A stretch of DNA of 27,883 nucleotides, from contig CAZXJV010000034.1 in NCBI GenBank assembly GCA_964641135.1, forward strand, positions 1 to 27,883, written 5' to 3'. Below the pieces are notes generated by a model. It was not told where the DNA came from and ran no database searches. It saw only the letters and a list, made by a program, of their open reading frames with translations. This DNA comes from Teretinema sp964641135. Its GTDB lineage: Bacteria; Spirochaetota; Spirochaetia; Treponematales; Treponemataceae. The translations under genes and the position numbers were made by a program. Below are positions 1-8,482 of the stretch, in pieces. The first letter of the stretch is position 1, and every line of letters starts with the position of its first letter.

Positions 1-1366
1 CGGACCCTTGTATTCCTTCCATCCTGCCCTTCGTACTTGCCCAAAATCCCGAGCCTTGAATACCTTCAAGATTTTCAGATACATGCCCCATAAATCCTGA
101 GGCCTGGATGCCGTTTATTGCACGGTTGGTTACCATGAACGGGCTTATGGAAGCACGCACACGGGAGCTTATTGTTCCAGGGTACATGATGCCGGGTACC
201 AGACTGAAAGACAGAGGTATCCATTCGTCATCTGCAGAACTGCGTACACTTGCAGTGTTTTGTTCAACCGGTTCATCTCCGCGTGCCCGTCCCTGAATTC
301 GGGGTGCATTAGTAAAGCTGCCGCTTTCCAGTGTCAGCCGTTCTCCCCGGGCAAGAAGAACAGTGCTTTGACGGGTAGTATTCCCGTGCAGCACAGTTAC
401 TACATAATTTCCTGAAGGCAGACCCAGGGCCAGCGCGGTTCCACCGACCTTGGTTATTTCGGAAACGAGAAGTCCTGACACAGTACGGATAAAATAACGG
501 CCTTCCGCTGTTTCCGGAAAAATCATAACAGCGTCTGCATCATTTATATCAGTCAGTACAAGATCCCCCGAGCCGACAAGGGTAATATTGTAGGAAGGAT
601 GCTGCGGGCCGACCGGACTGAGCTGGGTCTGACGGAGAGTATCATTAAAGGCATAATGATATAATTCATTGAGAGATACCTTGCCGTCGCCGGATGTATC
701 TGCAGCTCCGCGCAAGCCGGTTACCAATGCCTGTGTAAAGATTGATGCCTGAATTCGGTCAGATTCAAGGGATGCCTCGGTAGCTGAGCTTGATGAAAGA
801 TATGCATGTCCCTGAACTACAGAAGAATCATCCATCAGAAACGGTTTGTCCCTTGTTCCGCCTTTTGCGCGTACAAAATTACCAGAAAAACAGGAATCCA
901 GCATTACAACATGGACATCAGTGGGTACACGGGTAAGTGCGGTTTTTAATGCGCTGTATTCATAACGGTCTGGTCCAAGAAGAAATGCCTGTTCATCCGA
1001 GTGTCCCGAATAATAGAAGATAAACTCGGTACGGCGGGCTCTTCCTGTATTTGCCTTGATGCGGAGCGCGAAAGATTCAAAGGCTTCATCAATTTGGTCC
1101 TTTGTGGGTTCAATCAAGATCATGCTGTGTTCGTCCCGGACACCACCGATTTCTTTCATCGTGGTAGCTATGCGATGTGCATCCGAAATTGCGTAACGCA
1201 ACAGTTCGCGTTCTGTTCCGCCGTTATTTGCGGCTACATACAAAGCATAGCGTTCAACCGGAAGGGGTTGTACAGCGAATGCAAGACTGCACAGTAACAG
1301 CAAAAGGAAAGCAATACAGTATTTGCAGGCGGTAAAATGCGCCTTTAGCGTATTATTACAGGTCAT
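1..1366 (-). CDS. Exported caspase-like (peptidase C14) protein, C-terminus beyond the window
   Basis: The reverse strand is open from an ATG at 1366 to the window edge, giving 455 visible residues. Residues 1-31 look like a signal peptide: a Leu-rich core followed by an AFA cleavage site. A caspase-fold domain follows, with the catalytic dyad visible as His122 in YYSGHSDE and Cys159 in LDSCFSG. A short EF-hand-like run (DTSGDGKVSLNE) lies near residue 225. Beyond it is a beta-rich region, then a 16-residue repeat with the core GIQxSGF, at least two and a half copies before the sequence ends. The start codon overlaps the stop of the preceding gene (ATGA), so it is translationally coupled to that gene and to the ECF sigma gene. 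The repeats resemble those of spirochaetal surface proteins. The caspase assignment rests on motif context and is firm. The substrate is unknown. Confidence 0.85.
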   Translation of the reverse strand, partial: MTCNNTLKAHFTACKYCIAFLLLLLCSLAFAVQPLPVERYALYVAANNGGTERELLRYAISDAHRIATTMKEIGGVRDEHSMILIEPTKDQIDEAFESFALRIKANTGRARRTEFIFYYSGHSDEQAFLLGPDRYEYSALKTALTRVPTDVHVVMLDSCFSGNFVRAKGGTRDKPFLMDDSSVVQGHAYLSSSSATEASLESDRIQASIFTQALVTGLRGAADTSGDGKVSLNELYHYAFNDTLRQTQLSPVGPQHPSYNITLVGSGDLVLTDINDADAVMIFPETAEGRYFIRTVSGLLVSEITKVGGTALALGLPSGNYVVTVLHGNTTRQSTVLLARGERLTLESGSFTNAPRIQGRARGDEPVEQNTASVRSSADDEWIPLSFSLVPGIMYPGTISSRVRASISPFMVTNRAINGIQASGFMGHVSENLEGIQGSGFWASTKGRMEGIQGS

Positions 1367-2190
1367 TGTGTGGCCTCTCTTTTCAGTAACAGAATATCTG
1401 CGCTGCGTATTCCTCGGGGCAGAATTGAGTTGAGCCGGAAGGCTCCGGAGGAATCGGCAAGTGCAGCCCGTGAAAGGGCTATTTTAATCTCTGCCAGCTG
1501 GAACGGATTGTCAGCAGTCAGAAACAGAAACCGTTCGAAGTGAGGGGCGTTATCAAGACGATAGGAGTATCCCAGAGCAAATTCAACGCCGGTAACAAGC
1601 GGTGCGCTTTGCGGACCCACCTCCGGGTAATGTTGGGTTACCAGTCCATTCCCGTCAACCGAAAGGATCGCTCCCCATCTGTCGCGGACAGCAAGGTACC
1701 TGATTTGAAGAACATCGTTTTCTGATATTGTTGTGTTGTTTGCAAGCAATTCAGCCGAGGTTCCTGTCTTTCGGTATACCTGCAGTGCAACGCCGTTTCC
1801 TTTAAGGCGGAATCCGTGCAAGGGGTCATGGGAATCAAGACCGGGAGAACCGACGGGAAACACGGTAAACACTGCAAGGAGAACCGCTGCAGCTGCAGCA
1901 AGACCACCAGTTGCGGTAAAGAACACGCGTGTCCTGAATACAGTGTGCCGTTTGCCTGCACAATGATGTTTTGCATCGGTATTGACGGTTTTGGTATTGA
2001 AAGTGGATGTAAGACGGGTCTGTATTGCCTCTTTCATTTTGTCGGGCGGGTACCGGTTCAGGATTTCCTGGTTGGATGCACGAAGCTCGTTCAGGGCTGT
2101 TTCCAGCTCGGGGTCATTCAATTCGCCGGCCGGGTGTGATACGGCTTCACCGAGAAGCATCTGCTCAAGTTGAATCTGGGGTCTTTTCAT
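1363..2190 (-). CDS. One-pass membrane protein, candidate anti-sigma factor
   Basis: This is a 275-residue protein. The start at 2190 is chosen because GGGAG lies 8 bases upstream and the protein then overlaps the sigma gene by 26 bases; a longer reading upstream lies wholly inside the sigma gene. Residues 1-85 are polar and would be cytoplasmic. A hydrophobic segment spans about 89-111. The remaining 160 residues would be outside the membrane and look like the DUF4384/ActD-type beta domains found beside ECF sigma genes in other bacteria (family resemblance judged by eye). No zinc-binding HxxxCxxC anti-sigma motif is seen. Its position between an ECF sigma factor and an exported protease is the main reason to propose an anti-sigma or sensor role. 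That role is inference. Confidence 0.75.
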   Translation of the reverse strand: MKRPQIQLEQMLLGEAVSHPAGELNDPELETALNELRASNQEILNRYPPDKMKEAIQTRLTSTFNTKTVNTDAKHHCAGKRHTVFRTRVFFTATGGLAAAAAVLLAVFTVFPVGSPGLDSHDPLHGFRLKGNGVALQVYRKTGTSAELLANNTTISENDVLQIRYLAVRDRWGAILSVDGNGLVTQHYPEVGPQSAPLVTGVEFALGYSYRLDNAPHFERFLFLTADNPFQLAEIKIALSRAALADSSGAFRLNSILPRGIRSADILLLKREATQ

Positions 2191-2692
2191 TGTGTGCTCC
2201 CTCACAGGCCAGTGCCCGTTTACGCAGGGTTGAAAGCCGCTTGCGTATGCCGGACACCGACATCTGCATCTGTTTCGCTGTCTCCTCAAGGGTTAATCCG
2301 TCCACATAATGCAGCACGGCCATGGTGCGGGTATCCTCGGGAGCATGAGCGAAAATGTAATCAAGAACACTGGCGGTATCGGTGACTTCTTCGTGATTAC
2401 GGACATTGTCGGCCAGACTTTCCAGCACAAGATCGACCCGGGGAGATTGCCGAAGGCGGTTTGACCGGATTTTGTTCAGACAAACCGTCGTCGCGATCGT
2501 GTAAAAGAAGCTGGCACAGACCGTAGATACCCGTTCCCGTCGTTCAATAACGCGGACAAATACGTCCTGCATTGCATCAAGCGCCTGATCTTCGTCACTC
2601 AGAAGAAACCGGCACCGGCGCAGCACCATGGGGCCGAACTTTGTGTAGAGGCTCTCAAAATCGCTCAGTTGCAGTGTTCTGCCTGTTTCCAT
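2165..2692 (-). CDS. ECF-family RNA polymerase sigma factor (sigma-70 family)
   Basis: The protein has 175 residues, the usual size for an ECF sigma factor. Region 2 covers about residues 15-80 and contains the DAMQDVFVRVIERR helix and the SFFYTIATTVCLNKIRSNR -10-binding segment. A short linker follows. Region 4 covers about 118-162 and contains the helix-turn-helix DGLTLEETAKQMQMSVSGIRKRL. Sigma regions 1 and 3 are absent, as expected. It is the first gene of an operon with the membrane protein (26-base overlap) and the caspase-like protein (ATGA overlap). An AGGA sits 11 bases before the ATG. It probably directs RNA polymerase to a small regulon in response to an envelope signal; the signal is not visible. 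Confidence 0.93.
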   Translation of the reverse strand: METGRTLQLSDFESLYTKFGPMVLRRCRFLLSDEDQALDAMQDVFVRVIERRERVSTVCASFFYTIATTVCLNKIRSNRLRQSPRVDLVLESLADNVRNHEEVTDTASVLDYIFAHAPEDTRTMAVLHYVDGLTLEETAKQMQMSVSGIRKRLSTLRKRALACEGAHNEKTPDST

Positions 2693-2731
2693 GCGCTACG
2701 TTTTCCTGTGTTCAGTAATGTAACACGGCCT

Positions 2732-2759
2732 GTTATCGTTTCTGTCCCCTGCCGGTCAA
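2732..2759 (-). promoter_or_regulatory. Putative promoter of the sigma/caspase operon
   Basis: On the reverse strand TTGACC (2754-2759) and GATAAC (2732-2737) are separated by 16 bases. They lie about 40 bases before the sigma-gene ATG, in the gap after guaA. This looks like a housekeeping promoter; I saw no GGAAC-type ECF promoter here. Confidence 0.45.
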
Positions 2760-2779
2760 AAAAAAGTGTTGCACAAAGA

Positions 2780-4690
2780 TTACTCCCATCCAAAGGTTGC
2801 AGGCGGTTTGTTGGTGATATCGTAATAAACGGCGTCAACAAAACCGAGATCTGCGATGCGTGTGATCATACGCGACAGGAGCATCAGGTCAAGATGTGCA
2901 AAACGGGCAGTCATTACATCTTCGGAGACTACCGGCCGCAAAACAATGCTGCAGTGACCGTTTGTTGCCGCCATGGGAAGATTGATTGTTAAATGCTGGA
3001 ATATTTTTGTATACCATCCGGATTTTTTCATTTCATCAAGAATAATGGCGTCAACTTCACGAGTCTGATCCAGACGTGGACGGTCGCACCAGGCTTCCTG
3101 GAGCGTCAGGGCTGAATTCTCTGTTGCGGTATACAGCTCCAGTATTGTGCGGTTTACATCGATTGATGAATTGGTAATCATCGAGGATGCGCTTTCCAGT
3201 TCGCACCACAGGGGAAAGTTGTTCAAAATATCTGAAAACCGCAGAACTGCAGGATGGCGGTAGGTACGGAAGTCGCCCTGGACACCTACAGATTTTACCG
3301 GCAGCACATCGATTCCCGTCAAGCGGGGAAGACCGGCTGAACATGGGGGTTCACATGCTGTAAAATGACCTGAAAGATCAAGTACACCAAGCCGTGTGCG
3401 GATTGTATTCACATCGTCCGTATCTTGTTCCGCCTTATTATGGCACAGGACGTTGATTGAAAGACCGGGGCCGGGGAAGGGATGACGAAAAACCAGTTCA
3501 TCTGAAAGACCGATTTTTTTGCCGATATTTCGTACTTCATCCTTGTACAGATCTTTCAGCGGTTCAATAATAAGCCCGCGTTCAATAAGAGCCTGTATAC
3601 CGTCAACCCGGTTGTGGTGTGTTTTGATGACATGACTGTTTTTTGTGCCGCCCGATTCAATAATGTCCGGGTACAGAGTCCCCTGACCAAGGAGCCATTC
3701 GTTTTCATCAAGGTTAAGCCGTTTGACAACGGTATCGCGAACCGTAATAAATGTCTCTCCGACAGCTTTGCGTTTTTTTTGCGGGTCGGATTCATGAAAC
3801 ACTGCAGCCAGGAAGGCTTCACTGGCGTCTTCAACAATAAAATTATTAAACCCGAAATCGCGGTATCTATCAGCAATTATATTGCTTTCATCATTGCGCA
3901 TGAAACCGTTGTCTATGTGAAGACCGAGAACACGATCCTGCCCCAGTGCCTTGTTGAGAAGCGCGAATGCAACCGTGGAATCAACGCCGCCTGAAAGAAA
4001 GAGAAGGACCTTGCGTTTGTTTGTTCCATCCGGTCCGTCTGCTGTATCCCTGATAGAGTGCATGATCTGTTCAAGAACCTGATCCTGGCTCCAATTTTGT
4101 TTCATGCCGCAGATTCCTGCGAAGTTTTTCAGGATGCGGTCACCCTGAAGGGTATCTTTGACTTCAATATGACATTGCAGGCTGTAGCGTTTTTTTTCCA
4201 GGTTTTGCAAGGCCGCGTAGGGGCAGTCCTTTGTGACAGCGATTATCTGGAAACCTTCGGGTAAAGAGGTTACCCCGTCCTGATGGCTCATCCAGACCCG
4301 GGAAGGCATCTCTATTCCATCAAAAAGAGGACTCGAAGGCAGTGTTTTTCCGTCCGGTGTTCTTGTTAAAAGACTGGCTAATCCGAATTCTCCGACAGCT
4401 GCCTTTTCGACACGTGCGCCGTACTCCCGGGCCATCAGCTGATGACCGTAGCACAGGCCGAGCATTGGTATATCAAGAGCGAGAATGGCGTTGTTAAAGT
4501 CGGGAATGTGTTCTTCATACACTGATGAAGGTCCACCGGAGAAAATGATGCCACGGGCATCTGCAAGAGCTTCGACATCAGCCGAAGGCTGAGCTATCTC
4601 GGTATAAAAGCCAAGCAGACGCAAACGCTTGGCAATTAGATGGGCATACTGGCTGCCGAAATCAAGAACTATGATCTTTTCGTTTATCAT
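2780..4690 (-). CDS. guaA: GMP synthase (glutamine-hydrolysing), long form
   Basis: GMP synthase converts XMP to GMP with ATP and glutamine, the last step of guanine nucleotide synthesis. The 636-residue protein starts with a class I amidotransferase domain: nucleophile Cys80 in GLCYGHQ, and His174/Glu176 in QCHIEV, where most homologues have HPEV. The ATP pyrophosphatase domain follows with the SGGVDS loop at 233-238 and the GQGTLYPDIIESG and HPFPGPGL motifs. It ends in DITNKPPATFGWE, the usual GuaA C-terminus. Between HPFPGPGL and that end there are roughly 100 residues more than in the E. coli enzyme (about 525 residues), so the dimerisation domain carries an insert as in eukaryotic-type enzymes. 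Start: ATG at 4690 puts MINEKIIVLDFGSQY first; a TTG 15 bases upstream is less likely. No good Shine-Dalgarno site is visible. Confidence 0.95.
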   Translation of the reverse strand: MINEKIIVLDFGSQYAHLIAKRLRLLGFYTEIAQPSADVEALADARGIIFSGGPSSVYEEHIPDFNNAILALDIPMLGLCYGHQLMAREYGARVEKAAVGEFGLASLLTRTPDGKTLPSSPLFDGIEMPSRVWMSHQDGVTSLPEGFQIIAVTKDCPYAALQNLEKKRYSLQCHIEVKDTLQGDRILKNFAGICGMKQNWSQDQVLEQIMHSIRDTADGPDGTNKRKVLLFLSGGVDSTVAFALLNKALGQDRVLGLHIDNGFMRNDESNIIADRYRDFGFNNFIVEDASEAFLAAVFHESDPQKKRKAVGETFITVRDTVVKRLNLDENEWLLGQGTLYPDIIESGGTKNSHVIKTHHNRVDGIQALIERGLIIEPLKDLYKDEVRNIGKKIGLSDELVFRHPFPGPGLSINVLCHNKAEQDTDDVNTIRTRLGVLDLSGHFTACEPPCSAGLPRLTGIDVLPVKSVGVQGDFRTYRHPAVLRFSDILNNFPLWCELESASSMITNSSIDVNRTILELYTATENSALTLQEAWCDRPRLDQTREVDAIILDEMKKSGWYTKIFQHLTINLPMAATNGHCSIVLRPVVSEDVMTARFAHLDLMLLSRMITRIADLGFVDAVYYDITNKPPATFGWE

Positions 4691-4749
4691 GGCCAAGCGT
4701 ATCAAAAAAAACTAAAAAAGTGAAGGGTGCCTGACTAAAACCGGGACTT

Positions 4750-4763
4750 GTACAGGGTTGTAC
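4750..4763. promoter_or_regulatory. Inverted repeat in the guaA / membrane-protein divergent region
   Basis: GTACA-GGGT-TGTAC is a perfect 5-bp-arm inverted repeat just upstream of the rightward -35 box and about 60 bases before guaA. It is placed like a shared operator. No specific regulator can be named. Confidence 0.3.
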
Positions 4764-4767
4764 CGGC

Positions 4768-4796
4768 TTTCATGTTATCAGATTTTACGATATAAT
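4768..4796 (+). promoter_or_regulatory. Putative promoter for the small membrane protein and cls
   Basis: TTTCAT (4768-4773), a 17-base spacer and a perfect TATAAT (4791-4796). The expected transcription start is at 4803-4804, on the ATG at 4804, so the mRNA would be leaderless. Confidence 0.55.
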
Positions 4797-4803
4797 AATG
4801 CGT

Positions 4804-5076
4804 ATGAAATCTTTTTTTAGAAGCCATCCTGTACGGACGATAGGTGTTTTTTTAGTTTTTTCAGCAACGCTTCATCTGGTGCTGTTATTGATTCATTCTT
4901 TTATAAAGGGTGATTTCTCACGTTTTAATTTTTTCAAGATTTTGGAATTTAACTTGTTCTTTCCGCAAATAGGTGAGGGACCGCTCAGTTTTATTCTTTC
5001 CACTCTGGTTATCACCGGGTTGTTAACCCTGATATATTTCGTGCTACCCCGGCGGCGAACTAAATCCTCCGAGTGA
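4804..5076 (+). CDS. Small two-helix membrane protein
   Basis: This is a 90-residue protein with hydrophobic segments at about 11-32 and 56-77, and a basic tail (RRRTKS) that suggests the C-terminus faces the cytoplasm. An in-frame ATG at 4798 lies one base after the -10 box and would be upstream of the expected transcript start, so the ATG at 4804 is preferred. It ends three bases before the cardiolipin synthase start and is surely co-transcribed with it. I do not recognise the family. A role alongside the membrane-bound synthase is only suggested by position. Confidence 0.7.
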   Translation: MKSFFRSHPVRTIGVFLVFSATLHLVLLLIHSFIKGDFSRFNFFKILEFNLFFPQIGEGPLSFILSTLVITGLLTLIYFVLPRRRTKSSE

Positions 5077-5079
5077 TCC

Positions 5080-6615
5080 ATGAAGAAACTGCGTGCGCTG
5101 TTATTCAGCAGATTATTGCTCGTTGCAGTTGCCCTGATCGCGCAAGCAGTTTTCTTTTCAGCCTTGATAGTGGTTTTCTATAACCGGCTTCATATCTTTT
5201 ATGCAAGCAGCCTTTTGATCAGTGCAGCTGTGATTATCGGTATTGTAAGCGGTAACCGTAATCCGGCCTACAAGCTTGCCTGGGTTATACCGATACTGCT
5301 ATTTCCTGTTTTCGGCGGTATTTTTTATATCTTTATCGGTCATAACCGTTTAACCAGGCGGACACGGAAACGCCTGACTGAAATACTGCATCGCAGTTTC
5401 GAGGCATTACCCGAACTCGCTGACACGATCCCTCCGGGAATACAAACCTCTTTTCTGGATAATCTGGTTACTCATCAAAGCCGTTACCTTGCAGAATATG
5501 CACAAAGTCCGCTTTGTCCTCATACACGCTCGTTGTATCTTCCTGACGGTGAAACCAATTTTCAATACCTGCTTGACGAGTTGCGCAAAGCACAGCGCTA
5601 TATTTTTATGGAATACTTCATTATCACACCGGGAAAGATGTGGGATGCGATACTTGAAGTTCTGACCGAGAAAGCTGCATCCGGAGTTGATGTACGCCTT
5701 ATTTATGACGATGTCGGCTGTCTGCCCAGTCTGAGTGCCGGGTACCCGAAGAAATTAAAAAAGCTGGGTATCAGGTGTGCAGTGTTCAATCCGGTTCGGC
5801 CTATTTTACATACATCCCTGAATAATCGGGATCATCGAAAAATAACAGTGATTGACGGCACTACCGCTTTTACCGGTGGCATCAATCTTGCGGATGAATA
5901 TATAAACGCTATAAGTCCTTTCGGACACTGGAAGGATGCGGGAATCATGTTGACCGGGGATGCAGCATGGAGTTTTACCGTTCTGTTCCTGGGAATGTGG
6001 GACTTTCTTGCCGGTGAAGATAAACCCTGGTCCTGGTACCGTTTTTCACAGGAATCCGGTCCCGGTGACGGACTTGTGCAGCCCTTTGCCGACACACCCC
6101 TGGACAACGAGTCTGTCGGTGAAAACGTCTATCTCAACATGATTCTGAAAGCTTCGGACTATCTGTATATAACCACACCCTACCTGGTAATCGATAACGA
6201 GATGCTGACAGCGCTGACTCTTGCAGCGAAATGCGGCCTGGATGTCAGAATAATGACGCCGGGGCGGTGCGATAAATGGTATGTGCATGCTGTTACCCGT
6301 TCCTGGTATAAAACCTTGTTAGAAAGCGGCATCAGGATCTTTGAATACAGTCCGGGGTTTATTCATTCAAAAACCTTTGTCGCAGATGACCGCTACGGTG
6401 TCGTAGGCACCATAAACATGGATTTCCGCAGTTTATATCTGCATTTTGAATGCGGGGTGTGTCTGTATCACAGCAGTGCAGTGCTGGAAATCAGGCGGGA
6501 CTTTCTGGAAACGGCTCAGCGCTGTACAGAGATAACACTGGAGAGCATTAAAACCCTTCCTTTGTCTGCGCGTCTTCTGGGCCGTTTCCTGCGAATTTTT
6601 GCACCCCTGATGTAA
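5080..6615 (+). CDS. cls: Cardiolipin synthase (phospholipase D superfamily)
   Basis: This 511-residue membrane enzyme joins two phosphatidylglycerols into cardiolipin plus glycerol. The N-terminus has hydrophobic segments at about 8-34, 38-56 and 66-86, followed by the FxIGHNRLTRRTRKR junction typical of bacterial cardiolipin synthases. Two HxKxxxxD motifs are intact: His252/Lys254/Asp259 (HRKITVID, followed by the GGINLADEY motif) and His429/Lys431/Asp436 (HSKTFVAD, followed by GTINMDFRS). Length and order match the Cls A/B type. It lies three bases after the small membrane gene without a Shine-Dalgarno site, so translation probably depends on coupling. It converges on glmS with only seven bases between stops, and no terminator is visible there. 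Confidence 0.93.
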   Translation: MKKLRALLFSRLLLVAVALIAQAVFFSALIVVFYNRLHIFYASSLLISAAVIIGIVSGNRNPAYKLAWVIPILLFPVFGGIFYIFIGHNRLTRRTRKRLTEILHRSFEALPELADTIPPGIQTSFLDNLVTHQSRYLAEYAQSPLCPHTRSLYLPDGETNFQYLLDELRKAQRYIFMEYFIITPGKMWDAILEVLTEKAASGVDVRLIYDDVGCLPSLSAGYPKKLKKLGIRCAVFNPVRPILHTSLNNRDHRKITVIDGTTAFTGGINLADEYINAISPFGHWKDAGIMLTGDAAWSFTVLFLGMWDFLAGEDKPWSWYRFSQESGPGDGLVQPFADTPLDNESVGENVYLNMILKASDYLYITTPYLVIDNEMLTALTLAAKCGLDVRIMTPGRCDKWYVHAVTRSWYKTLLESGIRIFEYSPGFIHSKTFVADDRYGVVGTINMDFRSLYLHFECGVCLYHSSAVLEIRRDFLETAQRCTEITLESIKTLPLSARLLGRFLRIFAPLM

Positions 6616-6622
6616 AGACCCC

Positions 6623-8452
6623 TCACTCCACAGTAACGCTTTTTGCCAGATTGCGCGGTTTATCCGGATCAAGACCCCGCTGGACTGCACAGTAGTATGC
6701 ATACAGCTGCGCAGGAATTACCGAAAGAATTGGAGTAAGGGCGTCAATCGTGCGCGGAATGCGGAATATTTCATCAGCAGTGTTGTCAAAGTAGGGTTCA
6801 TCTTCGAAGGTGATGACCAGTGCTGTAGCTCCTCTTGCTTTGACTTCTTTGATGTTGGAGTCCATCTTGTCAAAAAGGGCGCTTTGCGTGCAGATTGCGA
6901 CTACCAGGGTTGACTCATCCACGAGCGCAATCGGACCGTGCTTTAATTCTCCGGCTGCGAATGCCTCCGAGTGTGTGTAGCTGATTTCTTTAAGCTTCAG
7001 CGCACTTTCAAGGCTGATGGCAAAGTCAAAAAGACGACCCATAAAAAAAGCCTTTGTCTTGTTGAATTGGCGCGCAGCAAACCGCTGAATATCATCCTTG
7101 TTTGACAAGATCCGTTCAGCAAGTGCCGGAAGCCCTTCCAGCGCATCTATATGTGCTGCAACGGCAGCTTCATCCAGGATGCCCCTGAGGGCACCGAACT
7201 TTAAAGCTATCAGATTAAGGCACAACAGCTGGGTCGTAAACGCCTTTGTGCTGGCAACTGCTATTTCTGGACCTGCCCAGGTATACATAACCAGGTGGGC
7301 TTCCCGCGCCAGGGTAGAACCGACTGCATTTGTGATTGCGATTATCCTGCAGCCGGCTTTTTTTGCCATCCGCATTGCAGCAAGGGTATCAGCAGTTTCT
7401 CCGGACTGGCTGATGATGATGAAGATGTCTGTAGGATCAAAGATCGGTTCACGGTAGCGGTATTCACTTGCTATGTCAACGTCGACCGGAATACGGGCAA
7501 AGTGTTCAAATACATATTTCCCTACCATGGCTGCATGCCAGGCTGTCCCGCAGGCAGTTATTACAACCCGGTGAGCGGCTGCCCAGCTGTTGTCAAATCC
7601 GATCTCTTCAAGGTTGATGGTTTTGTGAGCATAGGTTTTGATGCGGGCGCGCAGGGTGTCAGTGAGGGCCTTGGGTTGCTCGTGAATTTCTTTTAGCATG
7701 AAGTGCTCATACCCGCCTTTTTCAGCGGCGGCTACATCCCACTCGATATGGGTTGTGTTTTTTTGCACAGGTTTTCCGTCCGAGTCGTAAAACTCCACGC
7801 GATCGCGGAACAGTACCGCTATCTCCCTGTCATCCAGATAGTACACTTCGCGTGTGTATTCCAGCAGTGCCGGAACATCGGATGCGATCAGGTTTTCTCC
7901 TGTGCCTGCTCCGATAACAAGAGGGCTGTCCTTTCGAACGGCTACTATGCGATCAGGATTGTTCAGGGCGATCACTCCCAGTGCGTACGACCCTTCAAGT
8001 TTTAAAAGAGCAGATTGCACAGCCGCCAGAAGGTCGCCGGAATAATAAAAATCTATCAGGTGAGCAATGACCTCGGTGTCAGTCTGGCTGCGGAAGGTTA
8101 CACCTTCGTCTTCAAGGAAGGAACGCAGCTTCGCATGATTTTCTATAATTCCGTTGTGAACGACCGCTATCTGGCCTGAAACGTTGGTGTGAGGATGACT
8201 GTTCACATCCGAAGGTTCTCCGTGGGTAGCCCAGCGGGTATGCCCGACTCCGAGGCTGCCGGTAATAATTTCGGTAGCGATTTTTTCTTCAAGGCAGCGC
8301 AGTGCTCCCTTCGCCTTGCGGACAACAAGTCCGCTGTCATTAAGAACAGCGATGCCGGCAGAATCGTATCCGCGGTATTCCAGTTTTTTAAGGGCGTTTA
8401 TAAGGACCGGGGTGGCTTCTTCGTCACCGATATATCCGACAATTCCACACAT
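6623..8452 (-). CDS. glmS: Glutamine-fructose-6-phosphate aminotransferase (isomerising)
   Basis: GlmS makes glucosamine-6-phosphate, the first committed step to UDP-GlcNAc and so to peptidoglycan. The 609-residue protein begins MCGIVGYIG with Cys2 as the glutaminase nucleophile. It carries GHTRWATHGEPSDVNSHPH in the N-terminal amidotransferase domain, then two SIS sugar-isomerase domains (ITACGTAWHAAMVGKY, ISQSGETADTL, ASTKAFTTQ; ELKHGPIALVDE). It ends DKPRNLAKSVTVE, the canonical C-terminus with the catalytic lysine. A GAGGTGA Shine-Dalgarno site precedes the ATG. It lies 30 bases downstream of the brkB-like gene on the same strand and is probably co-transcribed. That gap is too short to hold a glmS ribozyme. 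Confidence 0.97.
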   Translation of the reverse strand: MCGIVGYIGDEEATPVLINALKKLEYRGYDSAGIAVLNDSGLVVRKAKGALRCLEEKIATEIITGSLGVGHTRWATHGEPSDVNSHPHTNVSGQIAVVHNGIIENHAKLRSFLEDEGVTFRSQTDTEVIAHLIDFYYSGDLLAAVQSALLKLEGSYALGVIALNNPDRIVAVRKDSPLVIGAGTGENLIASDVPALLEYTREVYYLDDREIAVLFRDRVEFYDSDGKPVQKNTTHIEWDVAAAEKGGYEHFMLKEIHEQPKALTDTLRARIKTYAHKTINLEEIGFDNSWAAAHRVVITACGTAWHAAMVGKYVFEHFARIPVDVDIASEYRYREPIFDPTDIFIIISQSGETADTLAAMRMAKKAGCRIIAITNAVGSTLAREAHLVMYTWAGPEIAVASTKAFTTQLLCLNLIALKFGALRGILDEAAVAAHIDALEGLPALAERILSNKDDIQRFAARQFNKTKAFFMGRLFDFAISLESALKLKEISYTHSEAFAAGELKHGPIALVDESTLVVAICTQSALFDKMDSNIKEVKARGATALVITFEDEPYFDNTADEIFRIPRTIDALTPILSVIPAQLYAYYCAVQRGLDPDKPRNLAKSVTVE

Positions 8453-8482
8453 ATACTCACCTCATCATGAATAAAAAAAGTA

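Noticed and set aside
1001..1297. Plus-strand frame of 98 codons
   Set aside because: It is antisense to the caspase-like gene, has no ribosome site and resembles no protein.
8453..8482. Possible glmS ribozyme
   Set aside because: Only 30 bases separate glmS from the upstream gene on the same strand, too few for the ribozyme.
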